Positions 28,111 to 36,508 of a DNA stretch of 64,000 bases are shown piece by piece. Each line of letters starts with the position of its first letter. Position 1 is the first letter of the stretch. The notes beneath the pieces are model-generated. The model was not told the DNA's origin, did not search any database, and saw only the letters and a program-made list of their open reading frames with translations. The DNA lies in assembly GCF_011040385.1 (NCBI RefSeq), contig NZ_JAAIKB010000003.1, forward strand, positions 124,001 to 188,000, read 5' to 3'. The translations under genes and the position numbers were made by a program. This stretch comes from Falsiroseomonas algicola (GTDB lineage: Bacteria > Pseudomonadota > Alphaproteobacteria > Acetobacterales > Acetobacteraceae).

Positions 28111-28138
28111 TGCCGGTTGAGCTATGCCGCAACCGGCA
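28111..28138 (+). promoter_or_regulatory. Inverted repeat directly before the P450 operon
   Basis: TGCCGGTTG (28111-28119) and CAACCGGCA (28130-28138) are perfect 9-bp arms around a 10-nt spacer, 22 nt before the chosen P450 ATG. Placed after the tRNA terminator, it is a good operator candidate for the downstream operon; a hairpin in the leader is the alternative. The right arm resembles the palindromes at 554-610. Confidence 0.35.
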
Positions 28139-28160
28139 TTTGAGGCATTTTGCCGCCGAC

Positions 28161-29522
28161 ATGACCGTCGCCGGCAGCAAGCCCGCCCCTCCCGTCACCC
28201 TCCCTGATGTGCCCGCCCTGCCTGGCGGCGGGCTGCTCGGCCATCTGCGCGCCATGGCGGCGGCGCCCCACAGCTTCCCGGCCGCCGCGCTCCAGGCCCA
28301 TGGCGGCATCATCGGCATCCGGATCGGCCCGCGGCGCGTCGTCGCCATCGGCCGCCCGGACCTGGCGCGGGAGGTGCTGGTGACGCGGGCGGACCGCTAT
28401 CCCCGCGGCCGCATCAACCGGAACCTTGGCGCCGTCATCGGCGACGGGCTGCTGGCAACGGAGGGCGACCTCTGGCGCGCCCGCCGCCGGCGGATGCAAC
28501 CCTCCTTCCGCGCGGACCGGCTCGGCGCCCTGGCCGCCACGACGGATGCGGTGATGGGGGACGCCTTCGCCACCTGGCAGGGCGGCCCGATCGATGCCGG
28601 CGAGGAAGCCGCGCGCATCGCCATCCGCGTCATCGGCGGCGTGCTGCTGTCCCGTCGGATCGAGGAGGGGGAGGGCAGTGCCTTCGTCGCGGCTGTGCAG
28701 GACTGCCTGGCGCAGCTCATGCGCCGGAACTGGTCCCTCATCCGCTGGCCGCTCTGGGTGCCGGTCCCGGTCAACCGCGCCGTCAACGCCACCCGCCGCA
28801 CGCTCGAAGCCTTCCTGGGCGAGGAATTGGACCGTCGCCTCGCTGCGCCGGACGCGCAGCCCGATGACCTGCTGGCGGCGCTGATCCGCGGCCGGCCGGA
28901 CGACCCGCCGCTGCCGCGCCAGGCCCTGCTGAACGAGCTCAAGACCCTCTTCGCCGCGGGGTTCGAGACGACGGCGACGGCGCTGACCTGGCTGATGTAC
29001 ATTCTGGCCCACCATCCCGGCGTCGCGGATGCCCTGCGGGACGAAGCCCTGCCGGTGCTGGGCGACCGCGCCCCCATGCCCGCGGACCTGCCACGCCTGC
29101 CCTATGCCGCGGCGGTGGTGGAGGAGGCGATGCGGCTCTTCCCGCCGGTCTACAATATGGGCCGGGACTGTGCGGCGGATGATGACCTCGGCGGCTTCCG
29201 CATCCGCGCCGGCACCACCGTCGTTGTCTCGATCTTCGCCATCCACCGCAGCCCGGACCTCTGGGAGGCACCGGAGCAGTTCCGCCCGGACCGCTTCCTC
29301 GGCGCCGGCGCTGCCGCCCGGCGCAACCTTCTGCCCTATGCCTGGGGCCGCCACCAATGCATCGGCAACCACTTCGCCGACCTGGAACTGGTGGTGGCGC
29401 TGCTGGCCCTGGTGCGGCGCTACCGGCTGGACCTGGTGGAGGAAGCGCCCGTCGGCCTCCGTGGCCGCACCACCCTGGCGCCGGACCGTCCGATCCTGCT
29501 GCGCCCGGTACCGCTGGCATGA
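28161..29522 (+). CDS. Cytochrome P450
   Basis: A 453-residue soluble P450. The I-helix AAGFETTATAL (about 262-272) carries the oxygen-activating Thr; EEAMRLFPP (about 322-330) contains the ExxR pair; the heme loop YAWGRHQCIG has the thiolate Cys at about 400 but Tyr where Phe is usual in FxxGxxxCxG. Length and the RRRRMQPSF C-helix resemble fatty-acid/terpene-type bacterial P450s. No redox partner is adjacent. An in-frame TTG exists at 28140; ATG 28161 is preferred. The stop overlaps the next ATG (ATGA). First gene of a six-gene operon. Confidence 0.92.
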   Translation: MTVAGSKPAPPVTLPDVPALPGGGLLGHLRAMAAAPHSFPAAALQAHGGIIGIRIGPRRVVAIGRPDLAREVLVTRADRYPRGRINRNLGAVIGDGLLATEGDLWRARRRRMQPSFRADRLGALAATTDAVMGDAFATWQGGPIDAGEEAARIAIRVIGGVLLSRRIEEGEGSAFVAAVQDCLAQLMRRNWSLIRWPLWVPVPVNRAVNATRRTLEAFLGEELDRRLAAPDAQPDDLLAALIRGRPDDPPLPRQALLNELKTLFAAGFETTATALTWLMYILAHHPGVADALRDEALPVLGDRAPMPADLPRLPYAAAVVEEAMRLFPPVYNMGRDCAADDDLGGFRIRAGTTVVVSIFAIHRSPDLWEAPEQFRPDRFLGAGAAARRNLLPYAWGRHQCIGNHFADLELVVALLALVRRYRLDLVEEAPVGLRGRTTLAPDRPILLRPVPLA

Positions 29523-30088
29523 GGATCCTGCCGCCTGGCCTCGCGGGGTTCGAGGTGCTGGACGCCGCCGACTCCGTCGCCGTGCTGGCCTATGAACGCG
29601 CCTTCTACCGCGCCTTCGAACCCATCCGGCCTGCCGGCCTGCTGCGGCGCCTCTGGGAATGGGATGACACGGCCGGGCGTATAGCCGCGCCAGTGCCCTA
29701 TGCCGACCAGGTGGTCTACCTGCTGCGCGATGCGACGGGCGAGGTGCGGCGCGGGCTGGCCGTGAACCTGGCGCTCCGGACCGTGCAGGCGGCGCGCTTC
29801 GGCTTCAGCGTGCCGGCCGCCCCCGGCGTGGCGGAGATGCTGACCTTCTTCGCCGCCGGGCCGCATGACCTGCGCGGCGCGCTCCGCTTCCGCCGCGCCT
29901 GCTACGCCGACCTCCGCGCCCGCGGCTTCCACACGGGCTATGGCACCGCCCGCCGCCGCCCGCTGCCGGCCTATGGCCGCTTCGGGACGGAGGTCGTCGA
30001 GGAACGCTGGATCAACGGCGAGGCCCGTTTCCTGCTGCGCTTCGACCTGGCGGCGGATTTCTCGCGGGGCCAGGGCGGGGGCGCATGA
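29519..30088 (+). CDS. Probable GNAT-fold N-acyltransferase (FeeM/autoinducer-synthase-like)
   Basis: A 189-residue protein. The N-terminal half has a strand-helix start (GFEVLDAADSVAVLAYERAF), then paired strands (DQVVYLLRDATGEVRRGLAV); the C-terminal part (ALRFRRACYADLRARGFHTG then PLPAYGRFGTEVVEE) looks like the helix and final strands of GNAT enzymes, where a line such as 'pLyrrlGF' is common. This resembles acyl-ACP-using members such as FeeM, which make N-acyl amino acids. The assignment is inferred from pattern, without a certain motif. It overlaps the P450 and the adaptor gene by 4 nt on both sides, so it belongs to their pathway. Confidence 0.5.
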   Translation: MRILPPGLAGFEVLDAADSVAVLAYERAFYRAFEPIRPAGLLRRLWEWDDTAGRIAAPVPYADQVVYLLRDATGEVRRGLAVNLALRTVQAARFGFSVPAAPGVAEMLTFFAAGPHDLRGALRFRRACYADLRARGFHTGYGTARRRPLPAYGRFGTEVVEERWINGEARFLLRFDLAADFSRGQGGGA

Positions 30089-31101
30089 GGCGCCGCCTCT
30101 GGCTGCTCGGCCTGATCGTGCTGGCGGCGCCGGCCGCGCTGCTGCTGCCGCGCCCGGATGGTCCCGCGCCGGCGGCCCAATCGCCGGCCGCGCCCGCCTC
30201 GCTGGTGGCGCGCGGACGGATCGAGCCGGAGGGCCGCGTCATCGCCCTCCATGGCCCCTATCGCAGCGTGCTGGGGCGCGTGATGGCGGAGGAGGGGCAG
30301 GCGGTCGCCGCTGGGCAGGTGGTCGCGCTGCTCGACACCCATGCGGCGGCGGAGGCGCAGGTGGGGGCCGCCCGGGCGCGCCTGGCCCTGGCGCAGGCCG
30401 AGGAAGCGCAGGTCGCGGCCCCGGCCAAGCCCGGCGTCATCCTGGCCCAGCGCGCCCTGGTCCGGGCGCGGGAGGCGGAGCTGACCCTGGCGCGCCAGGA
30501 ACACGCCCGCATCGCGACGCTGCGCGCCACCAGCATCGCCGCCCAGGCCACGCTGGAACAGCGCCAGGCGGAGCTGGAACGGGCCGAGGCCGCGCTCCGC
30601 CAGGCGGAGGCCGAACTGCGCGCCCTGAGCGAGGTGCGGGAGGAGGATCGCCGCGCCGCCGCCGCCCGCACCGCCGTGCAGCGGGCCGCGCTGGCGGAGG
30701 CCGAGGCCGAGCTGGCCCGCACCACGATCCGCGCCCCCTTCGCCGGCACCGTGCTGGCGCTGCTCCGCCGGGGCGGGGAGAGCATCGGGGACGAGGGCAT
30801 CCTGCAGATGGCGGCGCTCGACCGGCTGGTGGTGGTGGCCGAGGTGGAGGAGGCGGATGCACCCCGCCTCGCCCCCGGCCAGGCCGCGCGCATCAGCGGC
30901 CGCGTGCTGGCGGCACCGGTGGAGGGCCGGGTGGAGAGCGTCGGCCGCCTGGTCATGCGCCAGCGCCGCATGAGCTCGGATGTGCTGGTCGGCCGCGACG
31001 CCCGCATCGTGGAGGTCACGATCCGCCCGCAGGGTCCGCTGCCGCCGGTGGTGGGGGCGGAGGTGGAGGTGCGCATTCCCCTGGGCACGCCGCGCCCGTG
31101 A
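30085..31101 (+). CDS. HlyD/DevB-type periplasmic adaptor subunit
   Basis: A 338-residue membrane-fusion protein. One N-terminal anchor (RRLWLLGLIVLAAPAALLLP) is followed by VARGRIEPEGRVIAL, the usual DevB opening, a split lipoyl half-motif (SVLGRVMAEEGQAVAAGQVV), a long Ala/Glu-rich coiled-coil hairpin (about 85-205), the second lipoyl half (TTIRAPFAGTVLALL, about 213-227) and a beta-barrel. It should connect the DevC/ATPase pair to a TolC-like outer-membrane channel, which is not encoded here. The stop overlaps the permease start. Confidence 0.88.
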   Translation: MRRRLWLLGLIVLAAPAALLLPRPDGPAPAAQSPAAPASLVARGRIEPEGRVIALHGPYRSVLGRVMAEEGQAVAAGQVVALLDTHAAAEAQVGAARARLALAQAEEAQVAAPAKPGVILAQRALVRAREAELTLARQEHARIATLRATSIAAQATLEQRQAELERAEAALRQAEAELRALSEVREEDRRAAAARTAVQRAALAEAEAELARTTIRAPFAGTVLALLRRGGESIGDEGILQMAALDRLVVVAEVEEADAPRLAPGQAARISGRVLAAPVEGRVESVGRLVMRQRRMSSDVLVGRDARIVEVTIRPQGPLPPVVGAEVEVRIPLGTPRP

Positions 31102-32285
31102 TGGCGCTGGCGCGCTTCGCCGCCCTGCTGGCCTTCCGCCAGCTGCGTCATCGCGCCCTCGCCTCCCTCGCCGCGCTGGCGGGCGTGGCGGTCGCGGTCA
31201 TGCTGATGCTGGTGCAGGTCGGTTTCCGCAACGGGCTCTATGACAGCGCGCTCGCCTTGCCGCGCGCGCTGGCGGCGGACCTCGTGCTGGTCAGCCCGGG
31301 CTACCGGGCGCTCACCTTCTCGCCGCCCTGGTTCCCGCGCGCGGCGCTGCGCGATGCGGCCGGGGTGGCGGGCGTGGCGGAGACCGCCAGCCTCTACGCC
31401 TATAGCAGCCAGGTCCGCAGCCCGGAGACGGGGGCCAACCTCTCCGTCTGGCTGCTCGGCATCGACCCAGCCGCCCGCGTGCTGGATCTGCCGGAGGTGG
31501 TGGCGGCGCAACGCGCGCTCTCGGTGCCGGAGACAGCGCTGCTGGACCGTCTGTCGCGCCAGGAATTCCGCGCCGTGGTGGACCAGGTGACGCGGGAGGG
31601 ACTGGCGCGCCTGCCGATCTACGCGCCGTCGGCGGACCTCGCCCCGGTGGTCACGGTGCGCGGCCTCTTCACCCTCGGTCCTTCCTTCACCATCGACGGC
31701 GCCCTGCTGGTGAGCGACCTGACGCTGCACGCCACGCTTGGCGTGCCGCTCGATCGGGTCTCGATCGGGCTGGTGCGGCTGGAGCCCGGCGCGCGGCCGG
31801 ACGCCGTGGCGGCGGCGATCGCGGCGCGCATCGAGGGCCGCGCGCGGGTGATGACGCGGGCGGCGTATCAGGAGGAGGAGCGGCATTTCTACGCCAGCCG
31901 CACGCCGATCGGCGTCATTTTCAATGTCGGCCTGCTGGTCGGCGTCGCGGTCGGCGTGGTGTTCATCCTTCAGGTGCTGAACGGCCTGGTGGATGCCAAC
32001 CTGCCGGAATATGCGGTGCTGCTGGCGCAGGGCTATCGCCCGGCCTTCCTGGCGGCGGTGGTGGCGCAGGCAGCGGTCGCCATCGCGCTCGTCACCTACC
32101 TGCCGGCACTCGGCCTGGCGCTGGGCGTGACCGGCGCGGCCTCCGGGATCACGCGCCTGCCGATCGGCCTGCATCCCGGCGACATGGCGATGGTGCTGGC
32201 GTTGAGCCTCGGCATGGCAGCGGTCGCGGCGGGACTCGCGATGCTGCGGCTGCGCCGGGCGGACCCGCTGGAGCTCTTCGGATGA
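31101..32285 (+). CDS. DevC-like ABC exporter permease (FtsX/MacB fold)
   Basis: A 394-residue permease with one N-terminal segment (about 20-40), a large periplasmic domain (about 45-270) and three C-terminal segments, the FtsX/MacB topology. LAFRQLRHRALASLAALAGV at the start and the closing RRADPLELFG are typical of DevC. It pairs with the next gene (ATPase) and the preceding adaptor. DevBCA in cyanobacteria exports envelope glycolipids; other family members export acylated small molecules. The start and stop both overlap neighbours. Confidence 0.87.
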   Translation: MALARFAALLAFRQLRHRALASLAALAGVAVAVMLMLVQVGFRNGLYDSALALPRALAADLVLVSPGYRALTFSPPWFPRAALRDAAGVAGVAETASLYAYSSQVRSPETGANLSVWLLGIDPAARVLDLPEVVAAQRALSVPETALLDRLSRQEFRAVVDQVTREGLARLPIYAPSADLAPVVTVRGLFTLGPSFTIDGALLVSDLTLHATLGVPLDRVSIGLVRLEPGARPDAVAAAIAARIEGRARVMTRAAYQEEERHFYASRTPIGVIFNVGLLVGVAVGVVFILQVLNGLVDANLPEYAVLLAQGYRPAFLAAVVAQAAVAIALVTYLPALGLALGVTGAASGITRLPIGLHPGDMAMVLALSLGMAAVAAGLAMLRLRRADPLELFG

Positions 32286-32962
32286 CCGCGCCGCTCGCCG
32301 CGCTGCGCGACATCGGCCATGGCTTCGGCAGCGGGGCGCAGCGCCGCGCCGTGCTGCGAGGCATCACGCTCGACCTCCATGCCGGGGAGTTCGTGGCGCT
32401 CACCGGTCCCTCGGGGTCGGGCAAGACCACGCTGCTGACGCTGCTGGGCGCGCTCCGGGTGCCGGAGGAGGGCGATCTCCGGCTGCTGGGCCAGGATCTG
32501 CGCGGGCTGGATGCGCGGGCGCTCGGCGCGCTCCGCCGCCGCATCGGCTTCGTCTTCCAGCGCCACCATCTGCTGCGGTCGCTGAGCGTGCTGGAGAATG
32601 TGGAGGCCGCGCTGCATGGCCAGCCCGATGCCGACCCGGCGCGGGACCGTGCCGCCGCGCTGGCGATGCTGGAGGCGGTCGGCCTCGGCGGCCGCGGCGC
32701 CGATTCCACCGCGCGCCTGTCGGGCGGCGAACAGCAGCGCGTGGCCGTGGCGCGCGCCCTGGTGCGCCGGCCCGCGCTGGTGCTGGCGGACGAACCGACG
32801 GCCTCGCTCGACGGGCGCAGCGGCCGTGCCGTGGTTTCGCTGTTGGCCGACCTCACACGCGGGCGGGATTGCGCCGTGGTGATGGGAACGCATGACGAGC
32901 GCTGCCTCGATCTCGTGACGCGGCGGCTGCACATGGAAGACGGGGTGCTGAAGCAGGGATGA
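32282..32962 (+). CDS. DevA/LolD-type ABC transporter ATPase
   Basis: A 226-residue nucleotide-binding subunit. Walker A GPSGSGKTTLL (about 41-51), Q-loop in FVFQRHHLLRSL, ABC signature RLSGGEQQRVAVARAL (about 141-156), Walker B LVLADEPT (about 162-169) and the switch His in GTHDE (about 203). Complete, so functional. Overlaps permease and acyltransferase genes by 4 nt each. Confidence 0.93.
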   Translation: MTAPLAALRDIGHGFGSGAQRRAVLRGITLDLHAGEFVALTGPSGSGKTTLLTLLGALRVPEEGDLRLLGQDLRGLDARALGALRRRIGFVFQRHHLLRSLSVLENVEAALHGQPDADPARDRAAALAMLEAVGLGGRGADSTARLSGGEQQRVAVARALVRRPALVLADEPTASLDGRSGRAVVSLLADLTRGRDCAVVMGTHDERCLDLVTRRLHMEDGVLKQG

Positions 32963-33750
32963 CGACGATGCCGGACTTCACCGAACGCCCCTGGCCGCCG
33001 CTGCGCGACCTCATCCTCGGCATGCTGTCGCTGCACCGGCCGCTGACCTTCCACGGCATGATCGAGGCTGATGTCACCCGCATCATGGAGGTGCTCGCGA
33101 AGCGGCGTCGTGCCGACCGCCAGGCCGTGTCGCTGCACGCCGTGCTGGTGGAAGCGGTGGCGGTCGCCGCGGCGCGCAACCCCGCCGTGCTGACCTTCCG
33201 CCACGGGAAGAAGCTGGTGACCTTCCGCGACGCCGATGTGGCGACGGTGGTGGACCGCAAGCAGCCCGACGGCACGCGGCTGCCCATGGGCCTGACGATC
33301 CGCGCGGCGCAGACCAAGGACGTGATGGCGATCCATGAGGAGCTGCGCGGCGCGCTGAAGGGCGATCTGACGGCGACGGAGGAGGTGAAGCGCCGCCGCC
33401 GCCTGCTGCGCCTGCCGAAGCCGCTGCGCGCGCTGGTGTTTCGCCGCATCGCGGCCGACCCGCATTTCCTGCGGCGCGTGCAGGGCACGATCGGGCTGAC
33501 CAGCCTGCAACGGCCCGGGCTCGATTTCCGCATGGTCGCCTTCCCGCCGAACCCCTTCACCGTCTCCGTCGCGGTAGGCGGGATCGAGACGCGGCCTGCG
33601 GTGGCCGGGGGCGCGCCGCGGCGCGTGCTGTCGCTGGGTGGCGCGATGGACCATGCGGTGATCGATGGCGCCGCGCTGGCGCGCTTCTGCATCACGCTGC
33701 AGCAGCGCCTGGCGGATGCGGAGGGGCTGGCCGGGCTGATCGAGGGGTAG
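32959..33750 (+). CDS. Stand-alone 2-oxoacid-dehydrogenase E2/CAT-fold acyltransferase domain protein
   Basis: A 263-residue protein that matches only the catalytic domain of E2 acyltransferases; lipoyl and peripheral-subunit domains are missing. The catalytic motif is DHAVIDGAALARF (about 231-243): the His-x3-Asp-Gly core is kept, but the usual Arg after His is Ala. The N-terminal half has the trimer-forming LHAVLVEAVAVAAARNP pattern. Acting without a lipoyl arm, it should use an acyl-CoA or acyl-ACP, as chloramphenicol acetyltransferase does. Last gene of the P450-exporter operon, overlapping the ATPase by 4 nt. Confidence 0.78.
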   Translation: MTTMPDFTERPWPPLRDLILGMLSLHRPLTFHGMIEADVTRIMEVLAKRRRADRQAVSLHAVLVEAVAVAAARNPAVLTFRHGKKLVTFRDADVATVVDRKQPDGTRLPMGLTIRAAQTKDVMAIHEELRGALKGDLTATEEVKRRRRLLRLPKPLRALVFRRIAADPHFLRRVQGTIGLTSLQRPGLDFRMVAFPPNPFTVSVAVGGIETRPAVAGGAPRRVLSLGGAMDHAVIDGAALARFCITLQQRLADAEGLAGLIEG

Positions 33751-33762
33751 CGCCGACCCGCG

Positions 33763-34449
33763 CTATGCCGGCACGCCCGGGTGCTTCATCAGCCCGCCAT
33801 GGCGCCCGGCCACATGCTCGAACAGCGCACGGTCCTCCCGCGTCACCGCCAGCAGCAATTCGCAGGTCGCGCTGTCCAGGTTGATGCGGCCCTGGCCGGC
33901 GGTCACGTTCTCCCGCTCCACCCGCCCCGGAACCACGCCGAGCCAGCGATGCAGCGTGGCGGAGACGTCGTTCACCCGCGCGCTGGTGCCGACCAGGGCG
34001 TAGCAGCCCTCCAGGATCGGGATCGCCTCCTTGGCGGAGGCGGCGCCGGTGAGCTGCCGGCAGGCTTCGCCGGCCAGGGCCTCGGCGGAATCGCGGATGA
34101 ATTCGGCGAAGCCGCGGTCGCGGAACTCGGCATGCAGCGGGTGGTCGGGCCAGGTGGCCATGTAGTTGAAGGCGGAAACCAGCCGCGCCACGGGGTCCCG
34201 CAGCAGCGTCACGAAGCGCGCATCGGGGCGGGCGCGTTCCAGCGCTTCGTTCACCGTCACATGGCCGCTCACCAGCGCGCAGCCCGCCACCTGGTCGGGC
34301 GTCATGGCCAGGAAGGCGGCGCGTTCGGCCTCGTCGCCGATGCGCAGCACGCTCTCGGGGGGCAGGGCGCGGACCAGCGCCGCGTGCAGCGCGAAGCCGC
34401 CGGTCTTGGGCAGGTGGATGAAGACCACCTGCGGCTGCGAGGTCACCAT
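33763..34449 (-). CDS. Sulfotransferase family protein (PAPS-dependent)
   Basis: A 228-residue P-loop protein. VVFIHLPKTGGFALH (about 8-22) is the 5'-phosphosulfate loop and FVTLLRDPVARLVSAFNYM (about 78-96) the 3'-phosphate-binding segment, as in carbohydrate and heparan-type sulfotransferases. Short for the family but with both PAPS sites. The ATG overlaps the upstream stop by one base (TGATG). The acceptor may be a surface polysaccharide, given the BcsB-like neighbour; this is inference. It converges on the P450 operon. Confidence 0.75.
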   Translation of the reverse strand: MVTSQPQVVFIHLPKTGGFALHAALVRALPPESVLRIGDEAERAAFLAMTPDQVAGCALVSGHVTVNEALERARPDARFVTLLRDPVARLVSAFNYMATWPDHPLHAEFRDRGFAEFIRDSAEALAGEACRQLTGAASAKEAIPILEGCYALVGTSARVNDVSATLHRWLGVVPGRVERENVTAGQGRINLDSATCELLLAVTREDRALFEHVAGRHGGLMKHPGVPA

Positions 34450-36431
34450 CAGGCCTCCACCCCCCGCCGTGGCCGAAGGAAGGCATAGACCACCAGCGCG
34501 AAACCCAGCACCCAGAGCACCGCCAGCACCCAGGGCCGCCAGACGAGGATCGCCGATCGCTCGGCCGGCGCCGCCACGGCGGGAAGGGTCGCGACCGCGG
34601 GTGTCGTCGCGGGGGCCTCCGCATAGGCCAGCCGGACCTCCGGCGCCGGTGCCTGGCTGGACCAGGCGAGGGCCACGCCCTGGCCATCCAGCAGCGCCAC
34701 GTCGCCCCGTTCCAGCCGGGGTGCGGCCGCGGGCAGGGCGGGCATCAGCGTCGGCAGGCGCAGCCAGAGGCCGGGCTGGCCACCCTCCGCCGTCACCAGC
34801 TGGGCCGCGATCAGGCGCTGCACGCCCTCGAGATCCAGCAGCGGGCGGCCATCACGGTCCGACAGGGTCAGCCGCCCCGCATCGAAGCGAAGGGCGGGCT
34901 GGCTGCCCGCGGGCGGTTCCGCCGTAACGGCGATGAAGGGGCCCGTGGGGCGCGGGGGCGCCGCACCCTCCCGCAGCGTCACCGTGACGGGGGCGGTTGC
35001 CGGGACCAGGCTGCGCAGCAGCCACAGCACGGGGTTCAGCGCCTCCGCCACCGGCCCGCCATCGGGCGAGTCCAGGATCACCTCCACCCCGCCGGCGAAG
35101 CGGCCGGGCAGGGCGAGGAAGTCACGGGCCGGAGCCGGCGGGGCGAGGCGCAGCATGCTGTCCGGCATCAGCTGCGCGAGGCCGCCGGCGGCGGGGCGCT
35201 GCAGCGTCACCACCAGCCGGTTGTCGAGCCGCAGCAGCGCGGGCGGCACCGGCAGGCTGAGCCGCGCCGGGCCCTCCGCCGGCAGTGCCGCGCTGCCCAG
35301 CATGGTGTCATTCAGCGTGGCGGTCGCGACACTCCAGCCACCGGCATCGGGCGTGAGGGTGAAGGCGAGGTCGATGGCCTGCGGCAGCCCGCCACCCGGC
35401 AGGTCGCGCAGGGAGAACTCCACCGCCCAGCCCGGCGTCGCGCCTTCCTGCGGCAGGGTGGCGCCGCGCAGCGCGGAGAAGGGCAGGGCGGTCGCCGCCG
35501 CATCCGGCGCGCGGGCATCCCGCACGGACAGCGTCGTGGCTGCCGCCGCGTCCCGCCAGGGGCCATCCAGCAGCCCCGCGGCCTGTTCGGGCTGCGGCCC
35601 ACCCAGCGCCAGCGCCGGCATGCCATCGAGGTCCAGCACCGCCGCGCCGGCAGGGCCGAGCCCCACCACCACGGCGCCGGTCGTCCAGAGCGGCTGTCCC
35701 CCAGGCCCGCGCCCGATCGAGGGCGGCGCGCCGGAGCCGATCCGCACCTCCCGCCCCGAACCCGCCAGCGCCAGGCCGATGCGCAGCGCCGCCGCGGCCT
35801 CGGCGGGCGGCAGCGGGCCGGGCCGGGTCAGGATCCGCGTCTCCCGCGGCAGCAGCCGGAACAGGGTGGCGACGGAGGGCGCGGCGCCGTCGGGCAGCAG
35901 CAGTGCCAGGTGGCTGTCGGCGCGCAGCGTCGCCAGCGCGCCGCCACCCTGGTCCACCAGCCGCAGCCCGAGCCGCAGCGCCGTGCCGTCCCGCGCCAGA
36001 TCCTCGGCCGGGATGGGCAGGTCGAGGGTGAGCCGCGTCTCGCCTTCCGCGAAGGCGCGGCTGGCGAGCACCCGGCCATTGGCCCAGACCTCCACCGCCT
36101 GGCGGCCGGCGAAGGGGGCGACGAGGTCGAAGGCGAAGCTGGCGCGGGCCGCGAGGCCGGGGATGTCCCGCGGCAGCGCGAAGGCCACTTCCCGCCCGGC
36201 GGTGCCGAAGGCGAGACCGGCCTCCAGCCCCAGCTCATCCAGCCCGACATGGCGTTCCAGCGGCGGCGGCGCGACCGGGGTGGGCGGCGGCAGCGGCTGG
36301 GCGGCCACCGGCGGCCGGGCTGCCGGGCGGGCGGGGCGCTGCTGCGCCGCCGCCGACAGCGGCAGCAGCGTCAGCGCGGCAAGGACCAGGCAGCGACCGG
36401 CGGCATGGGCAGTGGGGCGATGGGGTCGCAC
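34449..36431 (-). CDS. BcsB-like periplasmic protein with C-terminal membrane anchor
   Basis: A 660-residue exported protein. The GTG at 36431 (GAGG about 5 nt upstream) gives a clean signal peptide (RCLVLAALTLLPLSAAAQQ); an ATG at 36485 would add 18 residues. After a Pro-rich linker come repeated beta-rich domains with phrases such as AVEVWANGRVLASRAF and TATLNDTMLGSAALP, like the jelly-roll domains of the cellulose synthase subunit BcsB, and a single C-terminal helix (WVLAVLWVLGFALVVYAFL) with a basic tail. No bcsA is nearby, so it may serve another synthase. Family call is by architecture. Confidence 0.5.
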   Translation of the reverse strand: MRPHRPTAHAAGRCLVLAALTLLPLSAAAQQRPARPAARPPVAAQPLPPPTPVAPPPLERHVGLDELGLEAGLAFGTAGREVAFALPRDIPGLAARASFAFDLVAPFAGRQAVEVWANGRVLASRAFAEGETRLTLDLPIPAEDLARDGTALRLGLRLVDQGGGALATLRADSHLALLLPDGAAPSVATLFRLLPRETRILTRPGPLPPAEAAAALRIGLALAGSGREVRIGSGAPPSIGRGPGGQPLWTTGAVVVGLGPAGAAVLDLDGMPALALGGPQPEQAAGLLDGPWRDAAAATTLSVRDARAPDAAATALPFSALRGATLPQEGATPGWAVEFSLRDLPGGGLPQAIDLAFTLTPDAGGWSVATATLNDTMLGSAALPAEGPARLSLPVPPALLRLDNRLVVTLQRPAAGGLAQLMPDSMLRLAPPAPARDFLALPGRFAGGVEVILDSPDGGPVAEALNPVLWLLRSLVPATAPVTVTLREGAAPPRPTGPFIAVTAEPPAGSQPALRFDAGRLTLSDRDGRPLLDLEGVQRLIAAQLVTAEGGQPGLWLRLPTLMPALPAAAPRLERGDVALLDGQGVALAWSSQAPAPEVRLAYAEAPATTPAVATLPAVAAPAERSAILVWRPWVLAVLWVLGFALVVYAFLRPRRGVEA

Positions 36432-36508
36432 GGGTCCTCGGACAGGTCGCGGGCAGTCGGCGGGGAGGGGATGACAGTATCCCACCCGCCCGGCGCCGGC
36501 GGCAAGGT

